From Butyricicoccus sp. OM04-18BH (lineage in GTDB: Bacteria > Bacillota > Clostridia > Oscillospirales > Butyricicoccaceae): a stretch of 64,000 nucleotides of DNA. Below, in pieces: positions 33,650 through 45,576 of this stretch. Positions within the stretch are counted from its first letter, which is position 1, and the number at the start of each line of letters is the position of its first letter. The stretch is taken from contig NZ_QULN01000006.1 of assembly GCF_003481705.1 (NCBI RefSeq), positions 62,001 through 126,000 of the forward strand, read 5' to 3'. Below the pieces are notes generated by a model. That model saw only the letters and a program-made list of their open reading frames with translations. It made no database searches and was not told where the DNA came from. A program made the position numbers and the translations under genes.

Positions 33650-36241
33650 TTATTCTTCGCCGGTGGTTGCCGGGGTATCGGTCACGGTTTCCGCCGTTTC
33701 TATGCTCTCTGCGGCTTCCTCCGCCGTTTCGTCCTCTTCCTCCTTGTCCGTGCGGGCAATCGAGATGACCTTGACGTCCGTGCCGGTACGCATGACGATA
33801 ACGCCCTGCGAGCCGCGTCCGCATTCGCGGATCTCCTCGACGCCGGTGCGGATGATGACGCCGTCGTCGGTGATGATCATGACATCGTTTTCGCTGTCAA
33901 CGACCGCAATACCGGCGACCAGACCGGTCTTTTCGGTCAGGTTATGCAGCATGATGCCGCCGCCGCCGCGATGATGCACGGTGAATTCCTCGACCGGGGT
34001 GCGCTTGCCGTAGCCGTTTTCGGTGACGGAGAGCACATACGCGTCCTTGCGTGCACGCGCCGCGCCGATGACATAATCGCCGTCCGCGAGCTTAATGCCG
34101 CGCACGCCGGTTGCAGTACGGCCCATCGCGCGGACCTCGTTTTCGTCAAAGCAGATCGCCTTGCCGTTGTGAGTCGCGATGAGGATGTTCTGTTCGCCGT
34201 CGGTCAGTCGGACGTCGACCAGCGCGTCGTCCTCGTTGAGGCTCAGCGCGCGCAGACCTGCGCGGCGGATATTCTGAAGATCGGAGAGCACAATGCGCTT
34301 CGCAATGCCCTGACGGGTGACGAAGAACAGGAACTTATCGTCCGCAAACTCCTGAATCGGGAACATAGCGGTGATCTTTTCGCCGTTTTCCAGCTCCAGA
34401 AGGTTGACGATGTTCATGCCCTTTGCGGAACGGCCGGTCTCCGGGATCTGATAGCCCTTGAGCTTGTAGACCTTGCCGCGGTCGGAGAAGAACAGGATGG
34501 TGTCATGCGTGGACGCGGTGAAGATGTCCTTCGCGAAGTCCTCCTCGCGGGTGCTCATCGCGGAGATACCGCGGCCGCCGCGGCGCTGCGCACGGTAGAC
34601 CGAGGTCGGCTGGCGCTTGATGTAGCCGAAGTGGGTGAGAGTGTACGCGCAGTCCTGCTGCTCGATGAGATCCTCGATATCGATCTCGTCGGCCACATTT
34701 TCGATCTGCGTATGACGCTCGTCGCCGTATTTCTGCTTGATCTCCTGGAGCTCCTGCTTGACAACGGCAAGAATATTCGCATCACACGAAAGGATTTCCT
34801 CAAAGCCTGCGATGCGGCTCTCGAGGTCCTTGTACTCGTCGTTGATCTTCTCCTGCTCCAGACCGGACAGGCGGCCCAGACGCATATCTACGATCGCCTG
34901 CGCCTGCGGCTCGTCGAGGTGGAACTCGAAGTGCTCCGAGCCGTCCACGATGCCGAGCAGCGCGATCTGGTCGATCCAGAACGGCTCCGCCATCAGGTTT
35001 TCCTTGGCTTCCGCCTCGTTCTTAGACGCGCGGATGATGGCGATGATGCGGTCGATATTGTCGGTCGCGACCTTGAGACCTTCCAGAATGTGCGCACGGT
35101 CGCGCGCTTTCTTGAGGTCGAAGCGCGTGCGGCGCTCGACAACGTCCTTCTGGAAGCCGATATACTGATCGAGGATCTGGCGCAGCGTCAGTACGCGCGG
35201 CTGCAATTTGCCGCCCGCGCCCGGAACGAGCGCGATGTGGATCATCGAAATGGTGTCTTCCAGCTGAGAATAGGTGAAAAGCTGGTTGAGGATGACCTGC
35301 GCGTTCGCATCGCGGCGGATATCGACCACGATCTGCATGCCCTCGCGGGAGGAATGGTCCTGGATGTTGGTGATGCCTTCCACGCGCTTGTCCTTGACCA
35401 GATTTGCCATTGCCTCGACCAGACGGGCCTTGTTGACCATGTACGGGATCTCGGTAATGACGATCTGGCTCTTGCCGTTCGGCAGATCTACGATCTCGGT
35501 CTTTGCGCGGACCTTGATCTTACCGCGGCCGGTCGCATAGGCGGCGCGGATGCCGCTGCGGCCCATGATGACGCCGCCGGTCGGGAAGTCCGGGCCCTTG
35601 ATGAACTGGCAGATCTCGTCCAGCTCAGCCTCGGGGTGGTCGATGACATAGCAGGTGCCGTCGATGACCTCGGAAAGATTATGCGGCGGAATGTTGGTCG
35701 CCATGCCGACCGCGATGCCGGACGAGCCGTTGACGAGCAGGTTGGGGAAGCGGGACGGGAGCACGACCGGCTCCTGACGCTCCTCGTCAAAGTTCGGCTG
35801 GAAATCGACTGTGTTCTTCTTGATGTCCGCCAGCATAAAGTTCGCCAGACGGGCCATGCGGGCCTCGGTGTAACGGTATGCTGCCGGAGGGTCGCCGTCC
35901 ACGGAACCGAAGTTGCCGTGACCGTCGATCAGCGGATAGTGCAGCGAGAACGGCTGCGCCATACGCACCATTGCGTCATAGACCGATGCGTCGCCGTGCG
36001 GATGATAGCGGCCGAGCACGTTACCGACGGTCGTTGCCGACTTGCGGTAGGGCTTGTCCGAGGTCAGACCATCCTCGTACATGGCGTACAGGATGCGGCG
36101 GTGTACCGGCTTGAGACCGTCGCGCACATCGGGCAGCGCGCGGCCGACAATAACGCTCATTGCATAGTCGATGTAGCTTTTCTTCATCTCGCGTTCGAGA
36201 TCGACCTGCATGATTTTCTGCTGTTCGTATTCTTGACTCAT
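33650..36241 (-). CDS. gyrA: DNA gyrase subunit A
   Basis: An 863-residue gyrase A subunit, which breaks and rejoins DNA to introduce negative supercoils with GyrB. The catalytic tyrosine is Y124 in AAYRYTEAR. The GyrA box QRRGGRG in the C-terminal domain separates it from ParC. In the quinolone region the sequence is [10 protein letters not shown]: the residue matching Escherichia coli Ser83 is Ala85, while the Asp87 equivalent (Asp89) is kept. The C-terminus ends in an acidic tail. It follows gyrB with an aldolase gene between them, an unusual insertion. A terminator lies just downstream. Confidence 0.98.
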   Translation of the reverse strand: MSQEYEQQKIMQVDLEREMKKSYIDYAMSVIVGRALPDVRDGLKPVHRRILYAMYEDGLTSDKPYRKSATTVGNVLGRYHPHGDASVYDAMVRMAQPFSLHYPLIDGHGNFGSVDGDPPAAYRYTEARMARLANFMLADIKKNTVDFQPNFDEERQEPVVLPSRFPNLLVNGSSGIAVGMATNIPPHNLSEVIDGTCYVIDHPEAELDEICQFIKGPDFPTGGVIMGRSGIRAAYATGRGKIKVRAKTEIVDLPNGKSQIVITEIPYMVNKARLVEAMANLVKDKRVEGITNIQDHSSREGMQIVVDIRRDANAQVILNQLFTYSQLEDTISMIHIALVPGAGGKLQPRVLTLRQILDQYIGFQKDVVERRTRFDLKKARDRAHILEGLKVATDNIDRIIAIIRASKNEAEAKENLMAEPFWIDQIALLGIVDGSEHFEFHLDEPQAQAIVDMRLGRLSGLEQEKINDEYKDLESRIAGFEEILSCDANILAVVKQELQEIKQKYGDERHTQIENVADEIDIEDLIEQQDCAYTLTHFGYIKRQPTSVYRAQRRGGRGISAMSTREEDFAKDIFTASTHDTILFFSDRGKVYKLKGYQIPETGRSAKGMNIVNLLELENGEKITAMFPIQEFADDKFLFFVTRQGIAKRIVLSDLQNIRRAGLRALSLNEDDALVDVRLTDGEQNILIATHNGKAICFDENEVRAMGRTATGVRGIKLADGDYVIGAARARKDAYVLSVTENGYGKRTPVEEFTVHHRGGGGIMLHNLTEKTGLVAGIAVVDSENDVMIITDDGVIIRTGVEEIRECGRGSQGVIVMRTGTDVKVISIARTDKEEEDETAEEAAESIETAETVTDTPATTGEE

Positions 36242-36304
36242 TCTTTGCCTCCAGAATTGTTGGCTTATTCAGCTGTTTTGGTTATTCTCAGCTGAGTTTA
36301 ACGC

Positions 36305-37327
36305 TTAGAGTATATTCAGAAGCTCGTCTACCTGCTCCTCGGTCGTCGCCCAGCTCGTCGCCAGACGGATGACCGTATGCTCCGCGTCATATTTCTCTAT
36401 AAAGCTGTACGCGACCTTGCTGCCGAGTTCGAGCAGCCTGCTGTTTTCGACGATGATAAACTGCTGATTGGTGGGGGAGTCGATCGCAAAGCGGTATCCC
36501 TTTGCCGCGAGACCGTCGCGCAGTTTGAGCGCGAGGCGCACCGCCGGTGCGCAGATCTTTTCATACAGGCCGTCGGTGAACAGGGCGTCGAACTGAACCG
36601 CGTTCAGGCGGCCCTTTGCGACCATCGCGCCGTGGCGCTTGACCATGGTCTCGAACTGACGCGGCATATTGCCGTGTGTGAACACGACCGCCTCGCCGCA
36701 CAGCGCGCCGCACTTGGTGCCGCCGATGTAGAACACATCGGTGAGCCGTGCGATATCTGCCAGTGTGACATCGGTATCCGCCGTCAGGCCGTAGCCGAGG
36801 CGCGCGCCGTCCAGAAACAGCGGCAGATCGAACTCTTTGCACACGGCGGAAATGCGCTCCAGCTCGTTTTTCGTGTAAAGCGTGCCGTATTCGGACGGAT
36901 GGGAGATGTACACCATGCCGGGGAATACCATGTGGTTATGGCTTTCGTCCGCATAGAACGTCTCGATGTACTCGCGCAGATCGTCCGCGTCCAGCTTGCC
37001 GTTCTTATGCGGCACGGTCAGCACCTTGTGTCCGGTGGACTCGATGGCGCCGGCCTCATGGGTGTTCACATGGCCGCAGGAGGACGCGACAACGCCCTCA
37101 TACGGACGCAGCAGCGCGTCGATGACGACCATGTTGGTCTGCGTGCCGCCGGTGAGGAAGTAAACCTGTCCCTCCGGGCAGGCGCAGGCCGCCTTGATCT
37201 TCTCCGCAGCGGATGCGGTGATCTCGTCATTTCCGTAGCCGATGAGCGGCTGCATATTGGTCTCCGTCAGATGTTCCAGAACTTTGGGGTGTGCGCCGAA
37301 ACCGTAATCGTTTACAAAAAACAGCAT
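36305..37327 (-). CDS. ltaE: Low-specificity L-threonine aldolase
   Basis: A 340-residue PLP enzyme of the beta-eliminating lyase/aldolase group that splits L-threonine or L-allo-threonine to glycine and acetaldehyde. The PLP lysine is in YIGGTKCGALCGEAV, the PLP-stacking His in SSCGHVNTHEAGA, and the Asp and Arg contacts in LFLDGARLGYGL. It lies between gyrB (13-bp gap) and gyrA (63 bp) on the same strand, apparently in one operon, which is not the usual arrangement in Firmicutes. AAGGGAG precedes the ATG. Confidence 0.93.
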   Translation of the reverse strand: MLFFVNDYGFGAHPKVLEHLTETNMQPLIGYGNDEITASAAEKIKAACACPEGQVYFLTGGTQTNMVVIDALLRPYEGVVASSCGHVNTHEAGAIESTGHKVLTVPHKNGKLDADDLREYIETFYADESHNHMVFPGMVYISHPSEYGTLYTKNELERISAVCKEFDLPLFLDGARLGYGLTADTDVTLADIARLTDVFYIGGTKCGALCGEAVVFTHGNMPRQFETMVKRHGAMVAKGRLNAVQFDALFTDGLYEKICAPAVRLALKLRDGLAAKGYRFAIDSPTNQQFIIVENSRLLELGSKVAYSFIEKYDAEHTVIRLATSWATTEEQVDELLNIL

Positions 37328-37339
37328 GACTTTTCTCCC

Positions 37340-39340
<2,001 letters not shown>

Positions 39341-39369
39341 TCATCGAAAAACGAGGTTTTTCAATATTT

Positions 39370-39630
39370 TTATATCGCGTATGCCTTTTCCGCTCTGCGC
39401 TGGAGCGCCTGCGGCGACAGCTGCGTCAGATACAGCGTCTCGCCGAGCGCACTTTCACACAGCACAGCCGCGCGCGGCAGATCGTCGTACAGCTCAATGA
39501 TGCGCCCCTCGTCCTGAAGCCGCGAGAGCAGGCGCTGCGTGCGGCCGGACATGGTTGCCGTATCCATATCAAAAACCGCTACGACATTCTGCAGCGGCAC
39601 AATGTAATCCTGTCCGAGGTGTAAATACAT
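39370..39630 (-). CDS. DUF370 / RemB-like extracellular matrix regulator
   Basis: An 86-residue protein of the RemA/RemB (YaaB, DUF370) family, small DNA-binding regulators of matrix and biofilm genes in Bacillus. The pattern is seen in MYLHLGQDYIVPLQNVVAVFDMD near the N-terminus and RAAVLCESALGETLYLTQLSPQAL near the end. Its place between recF and gyrB is the conserved location of yaaB. It has its own region with a duplicated extended -10 element upstream (39656-39685), and GGAGGAA before the ATG. Confidence 0.88.
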   Translation of the reverse strand: MYLHLGQDYIVPLQNVVAVFDMDTATMSGRTQRLLSRLQDEGRIIELYDDLPRAAVLCESALGETLYLTQLSPQALQRRAEKAYAI

Positions 39631-39655
39631 GATATTCCTCCGGAATGATTATTTA

Positions 39656-39685
39656 TTTTATTATACCACATTTTATTATACCACA
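39656..39685 (-). promoter_or_regulatory. Tandemly duplicated extended -10 upstream of the remB-like gene
   Basis: A 15-bp unit (TTTTATTATACCACA on the plus strand) is repeated exactly at 39656-39670 and 39671-39685. On the minus strand each copy reads TGTGGTATAAT, an extended -10. A weak TACACA lies 17 bp before the upstream copy. Confidence 0.6.
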
Positions 39686-39711
39686 TTTTCGCGCGTTTGT
39701 GTATCGGAGAC

Positions 39712-40812
39712 TTATACAATTTTGCCGTTTTTGATATGAAATGCCGCACCGGCGCGTAATTTTTCCGAAATGCCGTCCTCGCAGCAGGTGATCATGACCT
39801 GACCGGCGGAGATCCGGTTGAGAACGAAGTCCTGCCTGCGGCGGTCGAGCTCGCTCAGAACATCGTCGAGCAGCAGCACGGGATACTCTCCGTCCTCCTC
39901 AAAAAATAGCTCGCGCTCGGCCAGCTTGAGCGACAGTGTGCAGGTGCGCACCTGTCCCTGCGAGGCGAACGCCGACGCGCTCCGCCCGTCGAGCAGCAGC
40001 TCGAGATCGTCCTTGTGCGGTCCGGAAAGGCAGCTTTTCGCCGCGATCTCGGCGTTTTTATGCCGGAATACATGATCGATCAGCTCGCGCTCGAGCTGCT
40101 GCGCGGACGCGAACGGATCGCTGACGCTGCTGACCGTGCGGTAGACGCCGGACAGCGCCTCATGCGGCGCGATATCGGAATAGACCGCCGCCGCCGCCGC
40201 GAGCAGCCTGCGGCAGTAATACGCGCGGTAGCGGATGATCTGCGCGCCGATGCGCGCCATGCGCAGCGAAAAGTCCTCCCACATCGACAGCAGAGACGGT
40301 TTTTCCTCGCTGTCGCGCAGGATGCGCGTCTTGTGCTCGTGCAGACGGTTGTATTCCTCCAGATAGCGCGCGTAGTTCGGCCGCAGCTGACACAGCGCCG
40401 TATCAAGAAAGCGCCGCCGCGCCGCCGCGCCCGCCCGGACGAGCATCAGATCCTCCGGACAGAACAGCACGGTCTTGAGCAGACCCTGCACGTCGCTCTG
40501 CCGCTTCTGTCTCACGCCGTTTTTGTAGATCTCCATCGCCCTGAGGCGCGACAGGCGCAGCTCGAGTGTGTTCTCACGCCCCTGCGCCTCGAATTCCGAG
40601 CAGATGAATGCCGCATCCTCGCCGAACCGCAGTCCTTCCTTCTTCTGCGCCGTGCGGAACAGCCGCATGGTCGAGCAGGCCGCCGCCGCCTCGAGCAGGT
40701 TGGTCTTGCCCTGCCCGTTCTCGCCGCAGATCAGATTGACCGCCGGGTCGAGGACAAAGCGTGCATCCTCGTAATTGCGGAAATTCTGTAATTTCAATGT
40801 CTTGATGTGCAT
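39712..40812 (-). CDS. recF: DNA replication and repair protein RecF
   Basis: A 366-residue SMC-like ATPase that helps load RecA at gaps with RecO and RecR. The N-terminus is LKLQNFRNYEDARF, then Walker A GENGQGKTNLLEA. The C-terminal signature SGPHKDDLEL, with LLLDDVLSELD as Walker B, is typical. The position between yaaA and the remB-like gene is conserved. The start is the ATG at 40812, with GGAG a little far upstream. Confidence 0.97.
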   Translation of the reverse strand: MHIKTLKLQNFRNYEDARFVLDPAVNLICGENGQGKTNLLEAAAACSTMRLFRTAQKKEGLRFGEDAAFICSEFEAQGRENTLELRLSRLRAMEIYKNGVRQKRQSDVQGLLKTVLFCPEDLMLVRAGAAARRRFLDTALCQLRPNYARYLEEYNRLHEHKTRILRDSEEKPSLLSMWEDFSLRMARIGAQIIRYRAYYCRRLLAAAAAVYSDIAPHEALSGVYRTVSSVSDPFASAQQLERELIDHVFRHKNAEIAAKSCLSGPHKDDLELLLDGRSASAFASQGQVRTCTLSLKLAERELFFEEDGEYPVLLLDDVLSELDRRRQDFVLNRISAGQVMITCCEDGISEKLRAGAAFHIKNGKIV

Positions 40813-40896
40813 TCTGCCCGGTCACTCCACGTTATCCGTATATCTGTACGTTTTCGTACACGCAAAATCGCGTTCGTTATTGTACATCGTGTGCGT

Positions 40897-41103
40897 TTAT
40901 GCGATCACAACGGCCTCGCCGCCCAGCTCGATCCTGTCTCCCGGGCGCAGCTTCTTGCCGCGCATGGTGCATTTTTCGCCGTTGACCAGCACCTCGCCCT
41001 CCGCGATGCGGAGCTTGGCCTCGCCGCCCGAGGATACCAGATTTGCGAACTTCAGCAGGGCGTCAAGCTTGATAAATTCGGTTTCGATCTTGATTTCAGT
41101 CAT
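40897..41103 (-). CDS. yaaA: S4 domain RNA-binding protein (YaaA/RlbA-like)
   Basis: A protein of about 68 residues that consists of a single S4 RNA-binding domain: [21 protein letters not shown], then [20 protein letters not shown]. This gene is found between dnaN and recF in many Firmicutes; it is thought to act in ribosome assembly or RNA binding. The start overlaps the end of dnaN by 8 bases; a GTG at 41109 is an alternative, but the GAGG is better spaced for the ATG at 41103. Confidence 0.88.
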   Translation of the reverse strand: MTEIKIETEFIKLDALLKFANLVSSGGEAKLRIAEGEVLVNGEKCTMRGKKLRPGDRIELGGEAVVIA

Positions 41104-42205
41104 TTGCACGCAACCTCACAGGCAGGACCAGATAGGTGAACTTGTCGCCCTCGGTCGGGGAAATAACGATCGGGTTGAGCGAGCCCTTGAGCTGGAGCCG
41201 CACCTTTTCCGTGCCGGATGCACGCAGCGCGTCAAGCATATAGCGGTTGTTGAAGCCGATCTCCAGGTCCTCAATGCAGCCGTCGATCGGGCATTCATCG
41301 TAGCTCTTGCCGATCGCGGTCACGCACGAAAGCTGCACATAATTGCCGTCAAAATGAAAACGGACCGGGTTTTTCAGCTTTTCCGAGACGATGAGCGACA
41401 CGCGCTCGATCGAGCTGATGAGCTCGTGCGAGTCGATATCGACAGCGTGCTCGAAGTCGTTCGGGATAGCGGCGCGGTAGTTGAGGAACTCGCCTTCAAT
41501 CAGACGGGTGATCAGCGTCGTGCCGCCGATGCGGAACAGAATGTTCTTCTGGTCGGGGAAAATCTCGACCGGCTCGTCATCCTCTCCGAGGATGCGCTCG
41601 ATCTCGCGCAGGGAAGCGCCCGGGACCACGAATTTCATTTCCCCGGACATCCCCTCGATGGTCTCGCGGCGCACGGAAAGACGGTAGCCGTCGACCGCTG
41701 CCACATTGAGGCGCGAGCCATCCAGCTCGAACAGGCAGCCGGTATGGATCGGCTTGGATTCGTTGTCGGAAACCGAGAAAATCGTCTGAGAAATCATGCT
41801 TTTCAGGATATTCTGGGGCAGAGAAAACCCGGTAGCGCTGGAAACCTCAGCAAGCGCCGGGAATTCGTCCGCCTCGGTCGCGGCCAGATTAAACACCGCG
41901 CGGCCGCATTTGACGGTCGTCATCAGCTTGTCGTCCGTCTCGATATAAACGACGTCGTTCGGCAGCTTGCGGACAATGTCGAGCAGCAGCTTTGCATTGA
42001 TAACGATGCTGCCCGGCTCGACTACGTCGGTCTCGGTCGTGGTGCGGATGCCCATCGACATGTCATAACCGGTGACGGTCAGCGTCGAAGCATCAGCGCA
42101 GATGAGCAGGCCCTCGAGCAGCGGCATCGAGCTTTTGCCGGTAACGGCGCGCGAAGCTGTGCCGAGAATACCCAGAAGGATCTCTTTTTCGCAGGAAAAC
42201 TTCAT
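41096..42205 (-). CDS. dnaN: DNA polymerase III beta sliding clamp
   Basis: A 369-residue sliding clamp with three repeats of the clamp fold. Starts [21 protein letters not shown] and ends [12 protein letters not shown], matching the family's LPVR ending. I start it at the ATG at 42205, preceded by GAAAGGAA; a longer open frame to 42235 is unlikely. The dimeric ring tethers the polymerase to DNA. It follows dnaA across the oriC spacer, and yaaA overlaps its end. Confidence 0.97.
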   Translation of the reverse strand: MKFSCEKEILLGILGTASRAVTGKSSMPLLEGLLICADASTLTVTGYDMSMGIRTTTETDVVEPGSIVINAKLLLDIVRKLPNDVVYIETDDKLMTTVKCGRAVFNLAATEADEFPALAEVSSATGFSLPQNILKSMISQTIFSVSDNESKPIHTGCLFELDGSRLNVAAVDGYRLSVRRETIEGMSGEMKFVVPGASLREIERILGEDDEPVEIFPDQKNILFRIGGTTLITRLIEGEFLNYRAAIPNDFEHAVDIDSHELISSIERVSLIVSEKLKNPVRFHFDGNYVQLSCVTAIGKSYDECPIDGCIEDLEIGFNNRYMLDALRASGTEKVRLQLKGSLNPIVISPTEGDKFTYLVLPVRLRAND

Positions 42206-42339
42206 ATTGATTCCTTTCTCTAAAAACAATGACATCTATAAAGGCTGCTGCCGGGTTTATTCGCGTCAGCAGAGCCCGGATCAGGAATTTCCTTTTTATT
42301 ACTGGAAATTCACGTGCATAATGTGTCCGCGAGAGACGG

Positions 42340-42600
42340 ACAGAGAAAACCTCTCAGATAAAAGGAAAGGTTTTCGCAGTAGTAATAGAGGCTGTGGAGC
42401 CTGTGGATAACTCCGAAATCGTCAGCAGCGGCGCGGGAAATGTCGTCCACAGACGATTGTGGATGGAAAATGGACTGTCCACACACGAAAACACACCCCT
42501 GATTATCCACAGGCTTATCCCTGTGGATTCCACAGAAAACTGGGGATAAATAAATGCATAAATATACATCCTGTGTACAGCGAATATGTATATATGCAGC
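42340..42600. other. oriC: dnaA-dnaN spacer with unwinding site
   Basis: The 405-bp spacer holds a Firmicute-type origin. Perfect DnaA boxes lie at 42402-42410 and 42503-42511, with weaker ones at 42393-42401, 42458-42466, 42515-42523, 42522-42530 and 42541-42549. On the dnaN side, two abutted boxes (42393-42410) are followed, reading the minus strand, by GCCTC and the DnaA-trios TAT-TAC-TAC (42387-42379), then an A/T-rich run (42340-42378). This matches the Bacillus box-box-GC-trio-AT arrangement. A second AT-rich patch lies at 42547-42600. Confidence 0.85.
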
Positions 42601-42610
42601 GCTGTAGAAT

Positions 42611-43897
42611 TCAGTCGCCGCGTATATTATTGTGCAGCTTTTTGATGACGTCCTCGGTCTGGCGCGATTTCTTGCGCTCCTCCTCGATCTTGTTGCAGGC
42701 GTGCATGACGGTGGTATGGTCGCGCTTGAAGATCTTTGCGATGTCGGGGAAGGAGTATTCGAGCTCCTGGCGGATCATGTACATCGCCATCTGGCGCGGA
42801 TATGCGACGTCCTTGGAGCGGTCCTTGGAGATCATCTGCTCGACCGGGATATAGAAGTAGTTCGCGACCGCCTCCATGATGCGCTCGGGCGTCGGGTTGA
42901 GCCCCGGATTTTCCGTGCGCAGCGCGTCGATCGCGTTTTCGGCGAGCGAGACCGTGATGCGTTCGCCCATCAGCTCGTGCATCGCCTTGATCTTTTTGAC
43001 CGCGCCTTCGAGCTGACGGATGTTGGACTGGATGTTCTCCGCGATGTAGTTGGATACCTCGTCGGGCAGCTCGATGCTCATCTTTACCGCCTTGTCGCGG
43101 ATGATGGCGATTCGTGTTTCAAAGTCCGGCGGCTGGATGTCCGCGAGCAGGCCCCACTCGAAACGGGTCTTCATGCGCTCCTCGAGCGTGTTGATCTCCT
43201 TTGGCGGACGGTCGGAGGTGAGAACGATCTGCTTTTTCGCCTCGTACAGCGCATTAAAGGTATGGAAGAATTCTTCCTGCGTGCGCTCCTTGCCGGCGAT
43301 GAACTGTACGTCGTCGAGCAGCAGCAGATCGACCACGCGGTATTTGTTGCGGAAGGACTGTACATCCGCTTTCTGGATCGCGGTGATCAGCTCGTTGGTG
43401 AAATCCTCGCCCTTTACATAAATAATGCGGAATTCCGGGTGCGTGCGGCGCAGGACGTTCGCGATCGCGTACATCAGATGGGTCTTGCCCAGACCGGAGT
43501 TGCCGTAGATAAACAGCGGGTTGTTTTCCGCAGCCGGGCGCTGCGCGACCGCATAGGCCGCCGCGTGAGCGAATTTGTTGGACGAGCCGACGATGAACCG
43601 TTCAAAGGTATAGTCATCGTACGGAGACGCCGACTGGGCGGGGGTGCTGTATTCCCCGGTCACCACCACAACGGTCGCTGCCTCGCCGGTCAGCTGATAC
43701 AGCGCGTTCTGAAGCGGTTCGATGAATTTGTCGGTAATGTACTTTTGCTTGAAGTCTGACGGGGAGTGCAGAACAAGGCGGTTGTCGGTAAACGAAACCA
43801 CCGTCGCATCCCCGAACCAGGCTGACAGGGTAGACGGCAGAAACTTCTGCTCGTGTTCAAGCAGTTCGAGCGCCATCTCCAGTATGTTGTTGGCCAT
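42611..43897 (-). CDS. dnaA: Chromosomal replication initiator DnaA
   Basis: A 428-residue initiator. Domain I is the first about 75 residues ([20 protein letters not shown]), the linker domain II is short, and domain III is the AAA+ ATPase with Walker [14 protein letters not shown] and Walker [17 protein letters not shown]. Domain IV has the DnaA signature [18 protein letters not shown], which reads DnaA boxes. I start it at the ATG at 43897 with AAGGAGG upstream; the open frame runs further to 44023 but without a ribosome site. Boxes in its promoter indicate autoregulation. Confidence 0.98.
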   Translation of the reverse strand: MANNILEMALELLEHEQKFLPSTLSAWFGDATVVSFTDNRLVLHSPSDFKQKYITDKFIEPLQNALYQLTGEAATVVVVTGEYSTPAQSASPYDDYTFERFIVGSSNKFAHAAAYAVAQRPAAENNPLFIYGNSGLGKTHLMYAIANVLRRTHPEFRIIYVKGEDFTNELITAIQKADVQSFRNKYRVVDLLLLDDVQFIAGKERTQEEFFHTFNALYEAKKQIVLTSDRPPKEINTLEERMKTRFEWGLLADIQPPDFETRIAIIRDKAVKMSIELPDEVSNYIAENIQSNIRQLEGAVKKIKAMHELMGERITVSLAENAIDALRTENPGLNPTPERIMEAVANYFYIPVEQMISKDRSKDVAYPRQMAMYMIRQELEYSFPDIAKIFKRDHTTVMHACNKIEEERKKSRQTEDVIKKLHNNIRGD

Positions 43898-44150
43898 GAG
43901 GAGAGCCTCCTTATAGAGTGTCGCCGGGACAGGGCGAAAAAGCTGTGGACAAAGGCGCCGTCCACAGACGCGGTGGAAACGCGAAAAAGAGGGGGCGAAC
44001 CCGTTTTTTCGCAAAGCAAACAAACCATACGAAAACGCACGGTTTTTCAGAAAAATATGGGCTGCGGCGCGAAAAAATCCGAAGAAAAGTCCGGACTTCC
44101 GGCACAGCAGAACAGCGGAGAACGGCAGGAGCCGACTCCTATTCTATTTT

Positions 44151-44179
44151 ATAATAGCACACAGTATCCACAATATCAA
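44151..44179 (-). promoter_or_regulatory. dnaA promoter with a DnaA box in the spacer
   Basis: On the minus strand: TTGATA (44179-44174), 17-bp spacer, TATTAT (44156-44151). The spacer includes TGTGGATAC (44172-44164), and a perfect box lies just upstream at 44188-44196, so DnaA should repress its own transcription. Confidence 0.7.
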
Positions 44180-44323
44180 ATGGAAACTGTGGATAACTTT
44201 TATCGTGTCGGCCGGCCGGAGGCGCGAAAAGCGGCCGCGGCATACAAAGCGTGGTGGAGCGGGAAAATGCAGACACAAGATGTTGAAAAGATACGAAAAA
44301 AACGAATTTTTTGCAAAAAAAGC

Positions 44324-44352
44324 TTGACATTTCGCGTCCGCTATACGATAAT
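44324..44352 (+). promoter_or_regulatory. rpmH promoter
   Basis: TTGACA (44324-44329), 17-bp spacer, GATAAT (44347-44352), followed by an AT-rich initiation region. Confidence 0.75.
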
Positions 44353-44461
44353 ATATATCGTATCATATTATGCGGACAGGCAGCGGCATATGCCCGCGTC
44401 TCGCGCCGGACCTATGCCGGTGCCCATCCGTAAAATTCAGAACAGGGAGGTGCACGAAGTT

Positions 44462-44596
44462 ATGAAGAGAACGTTCCAGCCGAAGAAGCGTCAGCGCTCC
44501 AAGGAGCACGGCTTCCGCAAGCGCATGTCCACCGCGAACGGCCGCAAGGTACTGGCTCGCCGTCGCGCAAAGGGTCGCGCTAAGCTGTCTGCCTGA
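44462..44596 (+). CDS. rpmH: 50S ribosomal protein L34
   Basis: A 44-residue ribosomal protein with the standard sequence: [20 protein letters not shown], then a [19 protein letters not shown] segment. It belongs to the large subunit. GGGAGGTG lies upstream of the ATG. It is divergent from dnaA and the first gene of the rpmH-rnpA-yidD-yidC-khpB series; a terminator at 44661-44689 partly separates it from rnpA. Confidence 0.99.
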   Translation: MKRTFQPKKRQRSKEHGFRKRMSTANGRKVLARRRAKGRAKLSA

Positions 44597-44660
44597 TCGG
44601 CAGCAGGACCCTTCGCAAGGGGTCATATATATTCGCGCCGCGGCGCGGAGAAAACTGTTG

Positions 44661-44689
44661 CGGGCCGCAGAAATGCGGCTCGTTTTTTT
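44661..44689 (+). terminator. Terminator after rpmH
   Basis: CGGGCCGCA pairs with TGCGGCTCG (one G-T pair) around GAAA, followed by seven Ts. The rest of the 347-bp rpmH-rnpA spacer holds only a small GACCC/GGGTC hairpin (about 44607-44625). Confidence 0.8.
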
Positions 44690-44943
44690 CGGTCTGATGG
44701 GCAGGCCTTTTTCGTCGTGCGCAGAAAACGGCGAAAACAGTCCCAAAACGGCCGGAAAACCTGCAAAAAGGGCGATCGCCGCGCTTTGACCGCGCGGTGC
44801 GGCCCGCAGTCCACTGGGCGGCGCAGGCAGGGCAGAGAAAAGAGCGCCGTCAGCTTTGCAGTCATGAAAACAACCGTGCAAAGAAGAATTTGTCGATAAT
44901 TCCGTTTTTTTCCGGGCATCGAAAGGAACGAGGAGACACAGAC

Positions 44944-45288
44944 ATGAAGAAAACCATAGCCTTAAAGGAAAACCACGAATTCCGGCGGCTGTATCATCGA
45001 GGCACCTCATCGGCGGGCAGGCATCTTGTGCTTTACTGCCGGAAGAACCGTCTCGGACACAACCGTCTCGGACTGACGGTCAGCGCAAAACTGGCATGTG
45101 CGGTCAAGAGAAACCGCATCAAGCGTCTGTTTCGTGAGGCATACCGCCTGCACGAGGACGAATTTGCCACCGGCGTTGACCTTGTGCTCGTCGCGCGTGC
45201 GCGTGCGGTGGGCGCGACCTATCAGGACATCGAAAAATCGCTGCTGCGTGCGCTCCGCGAGAACAAAGCCGCAGCAGCTCAGCCGTGA
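44944..45288 (+). CDS. rnpA: Ribonuclease P protein component
   Basis: A 114-residue protein that binds the RNase P RNA and helps it cut the 5' leader from pre-tRNAs. The RNR motif region is present as [16 protein letters not shown], and the N-terminus [19 protein letters not shown] is typical. I start it at the ATG at 44944 (AACGAGGAGA upstream), not at an earlier in-frame ATG. The last four bases overlap the GTG start of yidD. Confidence 0.97.
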   Translation: MKKTIALKENHEFRRLYHRGTSSAGRHLVLYCRKNRLGHNRLGLTVSAKLACAVKRNRIKRLFREAYRLHEDEFATGVDLVLVARARAVGATYQDIEKSLLRALRENKAAAAQP

Positions 45289-45497
45289 AGCGGTTGCTTC
45301 TGGCGCTCGTGCGGTTTTACCGGAGAAATATCTCTCCGCTCAAGCCGCCCTGCTGCCGCTATACGCCGACCTGCTCGCAGTACGCCCTCGAGGCGATCGA
45401 GAAGTACGGCGCTCTGAAGGGAGGCTGGCTTGCGCTGAAGCGCATCTGCCGCTGCCATCCCTTCTCCAAACGGGGGCCCTATGACCCGGTGCCGTGA
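45285..45497 (+). CDS. yidD: Membrane protein insertion efficiency factor YidD
   Basis: A 70-residue protein of the YidD family that helps membrane protein insertion. The Cys-rich core [21 protein letters not shown] is diagnostic, with [18 protein letters not shown] at the end. The start codon is GTG, overlapping the rnpA stop by four bases. Its place between rnpA and yidC is conserved across bacteria. Confidence 0.96.
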   Translation: MKRLLLALVRFYRRNISPLKPPCCRYTPTCSQYALEAIEKYGALKGGWLALKRICRCHPFSKRGPYDPVP

Positions 45498-45576
45498 GGC
45501 AGGGAAGGGCTCTCATTGCCGGGGAAATATTTTCCGGCCATAAACGCGCCCAGAGCGCGCATTTCTGGAGGTTCTT

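Larger units (their letters stand above)
43898..44461. promoter_or_regulatory. dnaA-rpmH divergent spacer with DnaA boxes
   Basis: A 564-bp region between divergent dnaA and rpmH. DnaA boxes: perfect at 44188-44196 (reverse), near-perfect at 44164-44172, and weaker at 43944-43952 and 43959-43967. Together with the dnaA-dnaN boxes this gives a two-part origin. No gene is seen. It also contains the promoters of both genes. Confidence 0.75.
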
